Shown: one piece after another, positions 51,198 through 61,089 of the stretch
Numbering within the stretch: position 1 is the first letter of the stretch
Layout: every line of letters begins with the position of its first letter
NCBI GenBank assembly: GCA_902779395.1
Contig: CACZBK010000002.1
Coordinates: 1-64,000, forward strand
Direction: 5' to 3'
Length of the DNA: 64,000 nucleotides
Source: an uncultured Lachnospiraceae bacterium
Lineage (GTDB): Bacteria > Bacillota > Clostridia > Lachnospirales > Lachnospiraceae
The notes under the pieces: generated by a model
What the model saw: only the letters and a program-made list of their open reading frames with translations
What the model was told of the DNA's origin: nothing
Database searches by the model: none
Position numbers and translations under genes: made by a program

Positions 51198-52289
51198 TCA
51201 CCCAAGCATCAGCAGCCATACTGCATTTTTGTTAGCCAGCGGAAGATAGCTCTCGGCTATCACATAAAAAGTAAAGCATAAAAGCATAAACATCGCCCTT
51301 GTATCATTTTCTTTATTAAACCTGTATAAAAGCACAAACAAAAGCACACAGTAGGCGGCCACGAACACTATCCCCTGGCGGTAGAGCGCATCCACAAAGC
51401 CTATCTCATTTACCGCATCGATGCCTTTGCTCCCGAACAGAGCGGGAGTGTTCTGCGTGAGCACATCGCGGGCTTTCTGCAGCCTGCCGGTGGTAAGCTC
51501 GTTCGCAGCATCCCAGGCATTATGTATCTCTCCGACATGCTCCTGCGGATATGGTACTATGCCCAGCGTGAAGATAAACAGCATAAGCGCTATCATCGTC
51601 CCTCCGCCGCCGTAGTATAAAAGCTTCCGGCTCCTGTCCTTATCCTTATCCGCATTAAGGTAAAGGCATATCAGGGCAAAAAACATATACGCCGCTATCC
51701 CTGCCTTTGTCATCGCCATTATAAGCGGTATCAGCCCGGCTGCATATACCGTACAGGCGATCCACGGTTTCATCCGCCCGCCGTACAGATACATCCCCAT
51801 TACTGCCAGCTTTATCCAGAAGAACGCAAAGCCGTTGGGATGCATAAAGCCGAAGGTAAAACGCAGCTCATCCGCAGAATGACGGAATGCTCCTTCTGTA
51901 AAGACCGACCCTTTCACGCCGAGCAGCGCCAGGAGAAAGATCACGGCGATCCACGCAGCCGTTCCGAAGAAGAAGCTCTTTATCACCTTATCCCTTTCCT
52001 GCGTACGCCCTGCAAGTATGATGAGCGCAAGCCGGAGCATCAGTGCCGATCCCTGGAAATAATAACACACCAGACCAAAGCCGAATACGGGGATAAAGAT
52101 CTTTATATCACGCTTAAGGTCCATGGAAAGTAAAAGGGACAGAGCAAAGCACACCATACCGAGCAGCGTGACGTATTTATAGCCTAAATACAGAAGCGTG
52201 TAGCCGGACGGCATAACGAATATCTCGCATATAAGCCCCGCTATGAAAGCATAATTGCTTATCTTTTTAAAAAGGTCTTTTCGCTCCAT
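51198..52289 (-). CDS. Wzy-like O-antigen polymerase
   Basis: A 363-residue membrane protein with about ten helices and a large outer loop (about residues 235-300) that carries GRLQKARDVLTQNTPALFGSKG, the kind of loop seen in Wzy/EpsG-type polymerases. It would join repeat units outside the membrane. Low sequence conservation makes the family call moderate. It shares one base with the next gene upstream. Confidence 0.7.
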   Translation of the reverse strand: MERKDLFKKISNYAFIAGLICEIFVMPSGYTLLYLGYKYVTLLGMVCFALSLLLSMDLKRDIKIFIPVFGFGLVCYYFQGSALMLRLALIILAGRTQERDKVIKSFFFGTAAWIAVIFLLALLGVKGSVFTEGAFRHSADELRFTFGFMHPNGFAFFWIKLAVMGMYLYGGRMKPWIACTVYAAGLIPLIMAMTKAGIAAYMFFALICLYLNADKDKDRSRKLLYYGGGGTMIALMLFIFTLGIVPYPQEHVGEIHNAWDAANELTTGRLQKARDVLTQNTPALFGSKGIDAVNEIGFVDALYRQGIVFVAAYCVLLFVLLYRFNKENDTRAMFMLLCFTFYVIAESYLPLANKNAVWLLMLG

Positions 52290-53437
52290 CAGCTTTCCTT
52301 TTCCATCTCATCAAAGAGTGCCTGCACCGCTTTTGCATTAGCCGAAGCCGTAAAACAGCTCAGTGCCCTTTTATATCCGGCCTCTCCCATACTTTCCCTT
52401 AAGGCGGTATCCTTCATCAGCCGTTTCATGGCCTCCTTAAGCCCTTCCACACTCTCATACAGCATGCCTGTCTCACCGTCCTTAACTATTTCCGGAGTGG
52501 CACCGCTTTTATATCCGATCACCGGCATTCTGTTAAGCATATATTCCACAGTCACCAGGCCGAAGCCCTCGTATTCGGATGCTATCATGCCCACATCACA
52601 ACTTTTCAGCAATGCAGGCACATCTTCAACAAAGCCTTTTAATTCAGCCTCTGTAAGCTTATTGGAAACGATAAACTGCTCCAGTTTTTTCTTATACTTC
52701 TCATCGCCGCTGCCGGCGAGTATCAGTTTAAAGCCACTGACTCCCTCGTTCTTAAGCATCAGCGCTGCCTTAAGTACATCCATCTGCCGCTTCTTCGGGA
52801 AAAGGTATCCTGTATAAATAAATGTACATGGATGAATATCGGATCCGCCTGTTTCTTCTTCCATGTTATAATTATTTGAAGCATCCACCCCGTCATATAT
52901 CCTTACGGTATCTGCTGATGGATACAGCTTATCATAATGCTCCTTTAGCGCATCCGATATGAGGATCAGCTTATCCGCGGCATTATAGTATCTGTCCACT
53001 GTTTCCTGCGGATAAAAATATCTCATCCCGTAATGCTCACGGGCAAATTCCCTTATATGCCACACATGCCTGCAGCCAAGCTTTTCCGCAAGCATGGCTC
53101 CGGTCCCGATAACACTGGAATTGGAATGAATGAGGTCGATATTTTTCCCTTTAAAATGATCATACAGGATCGAAAGCTCCGCATCGATCTGTTTTACTCT
53201 TTTATTCTTTTTGACCGCAAAACTGAGCGGCTCACGATAAATAGCCTGCCACTGGGTTATGCCGCAGATAAAGTATTCAACCCCGGCCTCGGATAACTGT
53301 GCGGTCATTTCCCCTTCTGCCGGGATCACCAGCAGAGGTTCATGCTTTCCTGAACTTTTGAGTCCCAGAATAAGAGACAGAAGCGCCCTGTTGGCACCGT
53401 AAAGATTATCATAATGACTGATAAAGAGTATGCGCAT
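52289..53437 (-). CDS. GT4-type glycosyltransferase
   Basis: A 382-residue GT-B enzyme: FISHYDNLYGANRALLSLI, FIYTGYLFPKKRQMDVLKAA and ASEYEGFGLVTVEYMLNRMP. Start and stop codons touch both neighbours by one base, showing tight coupling. Confidence 0.92.
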   Translation of the reverse strand: MRILFISHYDNLYGANRALLSLILGLKSSGKHEPLLVIPAEGEMTAQLSEAGVEYFICGITQWQAIYREPLSFAVKKNKRVKQIDAELSILYDHFKGKNIDLIHSNSSVIGTGAMLAEKLGCRHVWHIREFAREHYGMRYFYPQETVDRYYNAADKLILISDALKEHYDKLYPSADTVRIYDGVDASNNYNMEEETGGSDIHPCTFIYTGYLFPKKRQMDVLKAALMLKNEGVSGFKLILAGSGDEKYKKKLEQFIVSNKLTEAELKGFVEDVPALLKSCDVGMIASEYEGFGLVTVEYMLNRMPVIGYKSGATPEIVKDGETGMLYESVEGLKEAMKRLMKDTALRESMGEAGYKRALSCFTASANAKAVQALFDEMEKES

Positions 53438-55209
53438 CAGCTCTCCTTAAGGACCTCAGCCTTATCACGAAGGGTGGCTTTACCACCTTTTATCTCATAT
53501 ATCTTATTACAATTACGTATAGTGCTGAGACGATGTGCCACGATTATCATGGTCTTGGAACCCTGCAGCGAATCAATGGCTTCCATTACAGCCGTTTCCG
53601 TTTCTGTATCCAGAGCACTGGTTGCTTCATCAAGAACAAGTATCTGAGGATCATCGTACAGAGCACGGGCTATTGCTATACGCTGTCTCTGTCCGCCGGA
53701 TAAACGCACGCCGCGCTCACCGACCATGGTATCAAGACCTTCAGGCTGCTTTTTAACATATTCAGCAAGCTGGGCCTCTTCAAGAGCTTCCCACACACGT
53801 TTCTCATCTATATCTTTTTCATCTATGCCGAAAGCTACATTTTCCCGTATCGTATCATCGGTAAGATATACCGCCTGAGGTACATAACCTATCAGCTTAG
53901 ACCAGGCATACGGATGCTCATATACATCTATACCGTCCAGAAGGATCTGTCCCTTTTTCGGCTTTAAAAGCCCCAGTATCACATCCGCCATGGTCGTCTT
54001 TCCTGCGCCGGACGGACCTATGAGAGCTATGGATTCACCTTTGTTGATCACAAAATCCGTACCCTTAAGTATTTCATCCTGTCCGGAAGGGTATTTCCAT
54101 ACAACATTCTTTATCTCTATATTTTTTTCAAACGGTATTGTCTCTTCCATGTTCCCGGCCATACGGGTCTTGTACTCGGTTTCATTCTCGATCTCTTTAA
54201 GATTGGTATATACATAATCAAGACGCACACGGTTGTAGATCATCCCATTTGTATTAGTGGTAAGTCTTCCCATCGAAGGGAAAAGTCTGAATGCTGCCAC
54301 CGCAACGGCACTCAGTTTAGCTACAAAAGAGCTCACATCATCCGTAGTGCGAAGCCTTATTATCACTATAGCCAGAAAGCCGCAAATACATACAACCTCA
54401 TATACATTGGTCGTGATACTGTTTAAAAAATAATCGATCTTTGTAGCTCTTGCATACTTCCTGCTTGCATCTTCAAATGAATCAACAAAATATCTCTGCC
54501 TGTTCTTTACCATTATCTCCTTAATACCATTAAAGGCCTGGGAGAGATACTGCAGCATCCGCCCCTCACAGTTCTGCCCCTGACGGCTGAAGTATTTCAT
54601 CAGTTTCTTAAGACCGAACACCAGAACAAGCATACAGCTTCCAAGTATAGCGATAAGAGATATCGCAAGAACAAAATCCAGAGCCACTATATAGATACTG
54701 ATAGCCGCAACAGTGAAAACTTCGGATATCGCGCGCAGCAGATAAAAATACATTCCGAATACTCCGTTCACATCCTGATTGACGCTTCGGATAAGCACGG
54801 ACGAATTATGCTCCAGATGAAAAAGATAGGAACTGCCCAGATATGTCTTCGTCATTCTTACAGATAGTTCCTTCTGTATACCCGTAGAAAATGAAATCTG
54901 TATATACGACGACAGCATCAGATAAGCATTTTTGAGGATAAAGATCAGTATCATTATAATACCTATCACCGTCATGCACCCGATAAAATCATCCACACCG
55001 AATACTTTCATCACAAGCCCGGTATACCACTTTTTATCCAGTTCCTCAGGTTTCATTAATATATCGATAAACGGATAGATGATCGCAACGCTTAAGAGTT
55101 CCCACATAGAACCTATGAGAACAACTACCCATACTATCACCAGTTTTGCCTTCTGCTTTGCATTGGTAATATAATTCAGTTTTTTTAAGATATCTATTAT
55201 TGCTTTCAT
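53437..55209 (-). CDS. ABC transporter, fused membrane and ATPase domains
   Basis: A 590-residue half transporter. Six helices in residues 1-310, then the ATPase: GPSGAGKTT (Walker A), RLSGGQRQRIAIARAL (signature) and ILVLDEATSALD (Walker B), with the switch His in AHRLST. PglK/MsbA-like: flips a lipid-linked oligosaccharide or exports a peptide. In this operon it is the likely flippase. Confidence 0.92.
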   Translation of the reverse strand: MKAIIDILKKLNYITNAKQKAKLVIVWVVVLIGSMWELLSVAIIYPFIDILMKPEELDKKWYTGLVMKVFGVDDFIGCMTVIGIIMILIFILKNAYLMLSSYIQISFSTGIQKELSVRMTKTYLGSSYLFHLEHNSSVLIRSVNQDVNGVFGMYFYLLRAISEVFTVAAISIYIVALDFVLAISLIAILGSCMLVLVFGLKKLMKYFSRQGQNCEGRMLQYLSQAFNGIKEIMVKNRQRYFVDSFEDASRKYARATKIDYFLNSITTNVYEVVCICGFLAIVIIRLRTTDDVSSFVAKLSAVAVAAFRLFPSMGRLTTNTNGMIYNRVRLDYVYTNLKEIENETEYKTRMAGNMEETIPFEKNIEIKNVVWKYPSGQDEILKGTDFVINKGESIALIGPSGAGKTTMADVILGLLKPKKGQILLDGIDVYEHPYAWSKLIGYVPQAVYLTDDTIRENVAFGIDEKDIDEKRVWEALEEAQLAEYVKKQPEGLDTMVGERGVRLSGGQRQRIAIARALYDDPQILVLDEATSALDTETETAVMEAIDSLQGSKTMIIVAHRLSTIRNCNKIYEIKGGKATLRDKAEVLKES

Positions 55210-55213
55210 ATTT

Positions 55214-56611
55214 TTATACTTTTTGCTTTGCTAATGAGTTTATCACATTTTCCATAAGCCATATGCCCGCCATGTAAAAGAGGGGCATATTGTAGATCAT
55301 ATAACGGCTCTGACAGAAGATGAGTGCCGCAGCCACGCCTGTGTTCACAGCCATCGCGATTAGTACATAAAGCCCTGCTCTTCCTGCTTCATGCATCTGC
55401 TTCTCCCCGGGCACATCCCGTAAAAACAGAACATATAAGGACATGAGCAGAACGGCAAAGATCGCCGCGAAAGCGTATTTATCAAAGAATGAACTTCTTT
55501 TTGCAACCGTATTTATCATCCCGTTTAAGAAGGATGCCAGATAGACCCTTGCATAATTCTTAAGATTATCGGAGAAGATGCTCTTTACTATCACACCGCT
55601 CATGCGGTCCGCCTCCTGTTCCGCATCAAGACCTCTTTCAAAGCCCTGCTCCACGGCATAGTCCACAAAAAGCGGTCCGGTGGTATCCACGGTTATGATA
55701 TCAAAGTGGTCTTCGTAATGCTGCTCAAGTGCGCTCCAGCCTTCAGGCGCATAGCTGTGATTGCTTTCGCTCTCGTTAAGTATATACATGGTGCGGATAA
55801 AAAGCCTGCGCACCGCTTCCTCTTCTATAAGAGAGGCATCCTCACGGTCGGCCACATAAAGGCTGGTGGTGAGTACCAGGTTCATATCCCTGGTATTCTG
55901 TGTGAATTCCCCGCGCAGCACATAGTTATAAAGCCTCGTGCCTCCAAGTGCCAGGATCACGCTCACAAGAGACGCAAGCACCGTGATGCCCAGCCTTGCA
56001 AAATACTTTCCCACGCTGTCCTTACGTATCCGCCCTATTACCATGGCGCCACCGAGGGTTAAATATGACACAGCCATCTGCTTGCGCATGTCAGTCATAA
56101 GCGCGGCAAGAACAAGCGCGATGATCAGCTTTTTATATTCGCCGTCTTCGACTGCATCCACCGTAAGCGTCATGAATATGAGCCAGCAGCTCATCGTAAG
56201 GCCTTCGGTCATGATATTGTTTGAATATATGCTGCCACGTTCCGCAAGGAACTGGCATAATACCGCAACACCGGCATGTACGGCATACATCGCAGCAAGG
56301 CTGAATGCACTCCTGCAAAAACGCTTCCACAGCTTCTCCGTACAGTACCATACCGCAAAACCCATAAGGAGGTTCTGGAATATCACAACCACCCAAAGGT
56401 ATGCCGCTTCTCCGAAGAGCTTTCTGTTGATCCATAAAAAAACGGGATATACCGGCTCCCTGGCGGATATCATCTCTATATAGCCCCGGGAATCTGCCCC
56501 CAGCACAGGGCCGTAAACAAATGCGAACAAAAGATAGAATGCCATACATCCTGCAAGACGCAGATACCGGCTCTCAGGCCGGTTCTTTCGTATCCTTCCC
56601 GGTTCTTTCAT
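55214..56611 (-). CDS. Multi-span membrane protein, GT-C-like
   Basis: A 465-residue protein with about ten helices. The first outer loop, GADSRGYIEM, and AREPVYPVFLWI resemble the acidic first loop and YP-F segment of PMT/ArnT-like GT-C enzymes, which use polyprenyl-P-sugars. Such donors are made by DPM1-like enzymes encoded next to it. The catalytic role is inferred. Confidence 0.65.
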   Translation of the reverse strand: MKEPGRIRKNRPESRYLRLAGCMAFYLLFAFVYGPVLGADSRGYIEMISAREPVYPVFLWINRKLFGEAAYLWVVVIFQNLLMGFAVWYCTEKLWKRFCRSAFSLAAMYAVHAGVAVLCQFLAERGSIYSNNIMTEGLTMSCWLIFMTLTVDAVEDGEYKKLIIALVLAALMTDMRKQMAVSYLTLGGAMVIGRIRKDSVGKYFARLGITVLASLVSVILALGGTRLYNYVLRGEFTQNTRDMNLVLTTSLYVADREDASLIEEEAVRRLFIRTMYILNESESNHSYAPEGWSALEQHYEDHFDIITVDTTGPLFVDYAVEQGFERGLDAEQEADRMSGVIVKSIFSDNLKNYARVYLASFLNGMINTVAKRSSFFDKYAFAAIFAVLLMSLYVLFLRDVPGEKQMHEAGRAGLYVLIAMAVNTGVAAALIFCQSRYMIYNMPLFYMAGIWLMENVINSLAKQKV

Positions 56612-57567
56612 CCCTGCTCCTTAAGAAGCCTTTTCTTTTCGGCATGGATCCCGTTTAATCGGAGCTCAAATTCACGGCGGTTACGTGTGACCATATCCGA
56701 AAGGATCAGACCCACAAAGAAAGCCAGTACCGCAGCCAGCGCGATGAATCCGCTGACTATCAGCGTGGGCATATTCTCCACAAGATGAGTATTTAAGAAT
56801 CGCGCGAATACCCAGCCGAACATGACTGCCGCCACTAAAAGCATGAGCGCGGCTATCATAGAAAAGAAGCCAAGAGGCTTGTAATTCTTATACAGCTTGA
56901 CTATGGTAGTAAGGACCCTTGCGCCGTCGGTATAGGTGTTCAGCTTCGATTCGCTGCCCTCGGGACGGTTACGGAATTCCACAGGCACATTGGCTATGAC
57001 CATCTCGTTAAACACGGCATGTATGGTCATCTCTGTTTCTATCTCAAAGCCGCGGCTTAAGACCGGATAGCTTTTTACAAAATCATACGAAAAGGCACGA
57101 TAGCCCGTCATTATATCCTTTATCTCGCAATGGAAAAGATTATTGATGGTGGAACGTACCATGCTGTTTCCCAGATTGTGGAAGGGACGCTTGTTCTCCT
57201 TAAAATATGTTGAAGAGAGCCTGTCGCCCACGACCATATCCGCCTGCTCCTCAAGAACAAGTTCCGCCATCCGGGCGGCATATTCCATCGGATAGGTATC
57301 ATCGCCGTCCACACAGATATAGCACTGCGCATCTATCTCACGGAACATCCTGCGCATAACATAGCCCTTGCCCTGCCTGGGCTCCTTTCGCACAATGGCA
57401 CCGGCCTGTTCAGCCGTTTCTATGGTCTTATCCGTGGAATTATTGTCATAAACATAAACCGTCGCATCGGGCAGGGCTTTTTTCGCATCAGCCACTACCT
57501 TGCCTACGGTCTTCTCTTCATTATAGCAGGGTATCAGTACCGCTATCTTATCCACTTGCTTCCTCAC
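56608..57567 (-). CDS. DPM1-like GT2 with membrane tail
   Basis: A 319-residue enzyme: IAVLIPCYNEEKTVGKVVAD, VYDNNSTDKT, CVDGDDTYP, then MTGYRAFSYDFVKSYP and two membrane helices (about 230-295). It makes a polyprenyl-phosphate-hexose or similar. Four-base overlaps with both neighbours. Confidence 0.92.
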   Translation of the reverse strand: MRKQVDKIAVLIPCYNEEKTVGKVVADAKKALPDATVYVYDNNSTDKTIETAEQAGAIVRKEPRQGKGYVMRRMFREIDAQCYICVDGDDTYPMEYAARMAELVLEEQADMVVGDRLSSTYFKENKRPFHNLGNSMVRSTINNLFHCEIKDIMTGYRAFSYDFVKSYPVLSRGFEIETEMTIHAVFNEMVIANVPVEFRNRPEGSESKLNTYTDGARVLTTIVKLYKNYKPLGFFSMIAALMLLVAAVMFGWVFARFLNTHLVENMPTLIVSGFIALAAVLAFFVGLILSDMVTRNRREFELRLNGIHAEKKRLLKEQG

Positions 57568-57965
57568 TTCTTCCCGACAAACCTAAGGAATTCGTCGTAA
57601 TCACGGATATAATCATTCTCGTCATAATACTTGGAGGCAAAAACCATGAGCACCGCCCCATCGGAGAACTCGCTCATCTCCCTCCACATATTGTTTGCTA
57701 CATAAAGCCCTTCATAGGGATTATCCAAGATGATCGTTTTCTTCTCTGAGCCATCATCCAGAAGGACTTTCACGGAGCCGTGAACGCATACCAGAAGCTG
57801 TTCCAGAGACTTATGTGCATGCTTGCCCCTGGTGACTCCGGGCTTTGTATCGAACATATAATAAACCCTCTTTATCTCAAAGGGCACATCTATCTTTTCC
57901 TCAAAGGAGACTAAGTGTCCGCGTTCGTCTCCGTGCTGCTGCAGTTTGTAGGTTATTATTTCCAT
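57564..57965 (-). CDS. FdtA/QdtA-like cupin, sugar ketoisomerase
   Basis: A 133-residue WxcM/FdtA cupin: GDERGHLVSFEE, RVYYMFDTKPGVTRGKHAHK (metal-type His residues), and ANNMWREM. Family enzymes convert dTDP-4-keto-6-deoxyglucose to a 3-keto isomer on the way to amino-deoxy sugars. The needed RmlA/RmlB and aminotransferase are not in the window. Confidence 0.88.
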   Translation of the reverse strand: MEIITYKLQQHGDERGHLVSFEEKIDVPFEIKRVYYMFDTKPGVTRGKHAHKSLEQLLVCVHGSVKVLLDDGSEKKTIILDNPYEGLYVANNMWREMSEFSDGAVLMVFASKYYDENDYIRDYDEFLRFVGKK

Positions 57966-57981
57966 TTCTTCACTCTCTTAT

Positions 57982-58009
57982 AAGATCCTTCGCTTCGCTC
58001 AGGATGACA
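57982..58009. repeat. Intergenic AAGATCCTTCGCTTCGCTCAGGATGACA repeat
   Basis: The best copy of the intergenic unit, in the 72-base gap between two operon genes. ATCCT..AGGAT pair to a small hairpin. Related copies at 47568 and 49060. Confidence 0.7.
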
Positions 58010-58037
58010 ACCACCGGTTTATACTATGACATGCAGT

Positions 58038-59018
58038 CTACTCTTTCTTTTCTTTCTTTTCCTTCTTCAGATTCATCTCTTCATCATAATATAATTTGCG
58101 CACATGGTACTGCACGTCTTCCATTATCTTTCTGTTGGCAGAGATGACATCCGCCAGCATTCCTATGACAAAGGTCATGAAACCTATGATCATCAGGGTA
58201 CAGGCCAGGATAAGGGACTGTATATGTCCTGAAGTGGCACCGCTGAAATAGAAAACCAGAAAGCGTATGCCTATGCCCAGACCTATAAGGAAGGGGATAA
58301 GCCCCACTGCCGTAAGCACCGCAAGGGAACGGTACATGAGCAGAGCTCTCAATATGGTCAGCATGGATTTTTTTACATAAGAGCCCATGCTGTGGAAAAG
58401 CCTGGATTCACGAAGCTGCGGGTTCGTATGTATAGGGACCGAAGTGATGGCCATCTTATTTCTGCCGGCCTGCACTATGGTCTCAAGCGTGTAGGTATAT
58501 TCATTCACCACATTTATATGCATCGCAGCATCACGGGAAAAGGCCCTGAAGCCCGAAGGTGCATCGGGAATGCCTGTCTTTGATGCAAGACGCACCACCC
58601 AGCTTCCGAAATGCTGGAGTTTCTTTTTAGCGAAGGAAAAGTGCGGTGTATCATCTATGGGACGCTCTCCTATGACTATATCCGCTTTTCCGTCGAGTAT
58701 GGGCTTTATCAGCGCTGCGATATCCGAACCGCAGTACTGGTTATCCGCATCCGTATTTACGATTATATCTGCACCATAGGAAAGACATGCATCCAGCCCG
58801 GCCATGAAGCCTTTTGCCAGACCTTTATTGCGTGCAAAATGGACCACATGATGAACACCCCAGTTTACGGCCACTTCCACGGTCTTATCCGTGCTTCCAT
58901 CATCGATTATCAGGTATTCTATCTCATCGATCCCGTCTATATGTCTGGGCAGATCGTTCAATGCGATCTCTAATGTATCAGCCTCGTTATAGCATGGTAT
59001 TTGTATTATAAGTTTCAT
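58038..59018 (-). CDS. DPM1-like GT2 with membrane tail
   Basis: A 326-residue enzyme: IIQIPCYNEADTLEIALNDL, LIIDDGSTDKTVEVA, VNTDADNQYCG (DxD), then SGFRAFSRDAA, two helices (about 230-300) and a Lys/Glu-rich tail. The LPRHIDGIDEIE segment is typical of polyprenyl-P-GlcNAc/mannose synthases. The second such enzyme within 2 kb. Confidence 0.92.
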   Translation of the reverse strand: MKLIIQIPCYNEADTLEIALNDLPRHIDGIDEIEYLIIDDGSTDKTVEVAVNWGVHHVVHFARNKGLAKGFMAGLDACLSYGADIIVNTDADNQYCGSDIAALIKPILDGKADIVIGERPIDDTPHFSFAKKKLQHFGSWVVRLASKTGIPDAPSGFRAFSRDAAMHINVVNEYTYTLETIVQAGRNKMAITSVPIHTNPQLRESRLFHSMGSYVKKSMLTILRALLMYRSLAVLTAVGLIPFLIGLGIGIRFLVFYFSGATSGHIQSLILACTLMIIGFMTFVIGMLADVISANRKIMEDVQYHVRKLYYDEEMNLKKEKKEKKE

Positions 59019-59043
59019 TTCTGCTCCGTTTATAAGATTGGGC

Positions 59044-61089
59044 TTATTCCTTTATCATCATTACTATGGGAGAGATGATAGTTTCCCGGTCCTTCGGATA
59101 GGGCGGAAAGGTTTCGTTTATGTCCTGCAGCGTGCCGCCTTCTCCTTTTATCCGCATTATAGGCTTCCAGCCTTCGTGCTTGCCCACCAGCCCTCCTGTA
59201 TCAAGGCTTAAGAGAAATACCTTATCGTAATCCTCATCCAGCAGGTCCATCTGTTTTTTTATCTCCGCTCCCCTTACAAAGAACACATCCGCATCCGTAA
59301 GTGCCTTGATGGGGAAGGTAAATATCCTCTGGCAGTGATATCCCTGCTCGTTTATCAGTACTGCATCATCATCCCCTATGCAGGAAGTGATATCCATCAG
59401 AGTGCGGTAGCTGCAGTATGTGAGGTCCGAACCTGTATAAAGTGTCCTGCTCTGAAAGATCACCAGAGTGCTAATGAGTATGGCCGAAACTATCTGCGCT
59501 GCCTTTGGCAGCCTGAACGCATAATAGCCGGCAAGCACTATAGGCAGGAACATAAAGGGTGCCAGATAACGTATGTAATAATAATAATGCCAGACCTGAG
59601 GCATCACCAGCAGACAATACAGCCATATCGCGTAGATAAAGCACAGGCTCATGGCAAAGAACCGCCGGTCGATCAGAATCTCTTTTCCCTTTTTGACCAT
59701 CGTGGCTATTGCCGCAGGAAAGATCACAAAACCTGTCATATATACAAAGCCAAAGAGGGTCATCTTCGGATATTCCACTGCAATGTCCCTGCGTTTTACC
59801 AGTAGCACGATAAAGGCAATAAGGATAAGGACCAGCATAGCCATAAATAACGCGCGGCATACACCCTGAGCCTTTTCGCTTCCGGCGATGAGCTTTACCC
59901 TGCTGTGGATAAGCTCCCTGCTGCCTCTTATCATAAACACAAAGTTTATTGCGATGCAGATTACCGACGCCGTCCATGCGACAGCCATTATATTGTCAGC
60001 ATTTAATATATCACCGGTCATTCTGAAGATCCTTACATAATTGCCGTCCGTATAGCGCGTAAAACGGATCTTCATCATCGTAAAGCCCAGGGCATACTGA
60101 AGGAGTGCGATCATAAGGGTGATAAGGTAGTGCTTTTTTCCTCTTATGAAGAATATTCCCCAGTATATGATAACCACCAAAGGTATCAGCGCTGTAGAGA
60201 GTATGTGCACCACACAGATCCCGCCAAGAGGCAAGAGCGCCAGCAGCTGTACACCTTCCTCACCTGCTGCCGTCAGTATCACAAACCAGCCGGTGATGAA
60301 CATGGTAAGGACTATCTCTGTCAATGTGTTAAGGCCGCACCAGAGCACTATGGGTGATACAGCCATCAAAAGCGCCGCTATATGTGCGTATAACTTTTTT
60401 TCTTCTTTAATGTTGCGGCATATGAGCCAGACATTTGCTATCGAGATAAGATAGCAGGTGAACAACACATGGTTCATATACTCTACACCAAAGAGCTTGC
60501 CCCATAAAGCCATCAGCGCCGGAAGGACTCCCAGTCCGTGAAGGGTACCGCTTATCGTGCCTTTATCCATAAGCTCATCATCGGTATAATACCCGATAAG
60601 GTCATAGATCCTTTCACGGTACGCCTGCTGAAGATACTTATGCTCTGCTATGCTCTCGTACTCCGGAAAGCCTATATTCTCATCCGTCTTATCCATGCAG
60701 TAAAACATGGCGCGGATCTGATAAAGCCCTTCGTCCTGACCGGTGCCGTAAAAACCGGCAATACTGCCACGACATACAAATGTCGCAGCGATCATTATTA
60801 TTGCAAGAGGTATGTAATCCTTCCAGTTATAGCGTATGCGTGGCATCTTAAAATGCTTAAGCGCAAGCTGTATCAGCAGGATCACCAGAAGCAGCGCATC
60901 CGTGATCACCACTGCCGTCATCACTTTAAACAGTTCAAGCAAAAACAGCATGCCGCACACAAAGCTGTATGCCGCGAAATATCCACCGCAGCCTAAGATG
61001 AACACCTTGGCGGCATCCACCTTTTTGTGGGCAAAAGCCGCTACGCCCATACTGAGCAGGACTCCCAGAAGGAACAAAAACATCAGCAT
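59044..61089 (-). CDS. Large multi-span membrane protein, GT-C-like
   Basis: A 681-residue protein with about 13 helices and a soluble C-terminal part of about 110 residues. The first large outer loop, FYGTGQDEGLYQIRAMFYC, has the acidic site expected of a GT-C enzyme. No specific family recognised. It likely uses one of the polyprenyl-P-sugars made by the DPM1-like enzymes. Overlaps the upstream GT4 gene by seven bases. Confidence 0.65.
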   Translation of the reverse strand: MLMFLFLLGVLLSMGVAAFAHKKVDAAKVFILGCGGYFAAYSFVCGMLFLLELFKVMTAVVITDALLLVILLIQLALKHFKMPRIRYNWKDYIPLAIIMIAATFVCRGSIAGFYGTGQDEGLYQIRAMFYCMDKTDENIGFPEYESIAEHKYLQQAYRERIYDLIGYYTDDELMDKGTISGTLHGLGVLPALMALWGKLFGVEYMNHVLFTCYLISIANVWLICRNIKEEKKLYAHIAALLMAVSPIVLWCGLNTLTEIVLTMFITGWFVILTAAGEEGVQLLALLPLGGICVVHILSTALIPLVVIIYWGIFFIRGKKHYLITLMIALLQYALGFTMMKIRFTRYTDGNYVRIFRMTGDILNADNIMAVAWTASVICIAINFVFMIRGSRELIHSRVKLIAGSEKAQGVCRALFMAMLVLILIAFIVLLVKRRDIAVEYPKMTLFGFVYMTGFVIFPAAIATMVKKGKEILIDRRFFAMSLCFIYAIWLYCLLVMPQVWHYYYYIRYLAPFMFLPIVLAGYYAFRLPKAAQIVSAILISTLVIFQSRTLYTGSDLTYCSYRTLMDITSCIGDDDAVLINEQGYHCQRIFTFPIKALTDADVFFVRGAEIKKQMDLLDEDYDKVFLLSLDTGGLVGKHEGWKPIMRIKGEGGTLQDINETFPPYPKDRETIISPIVMMIKE

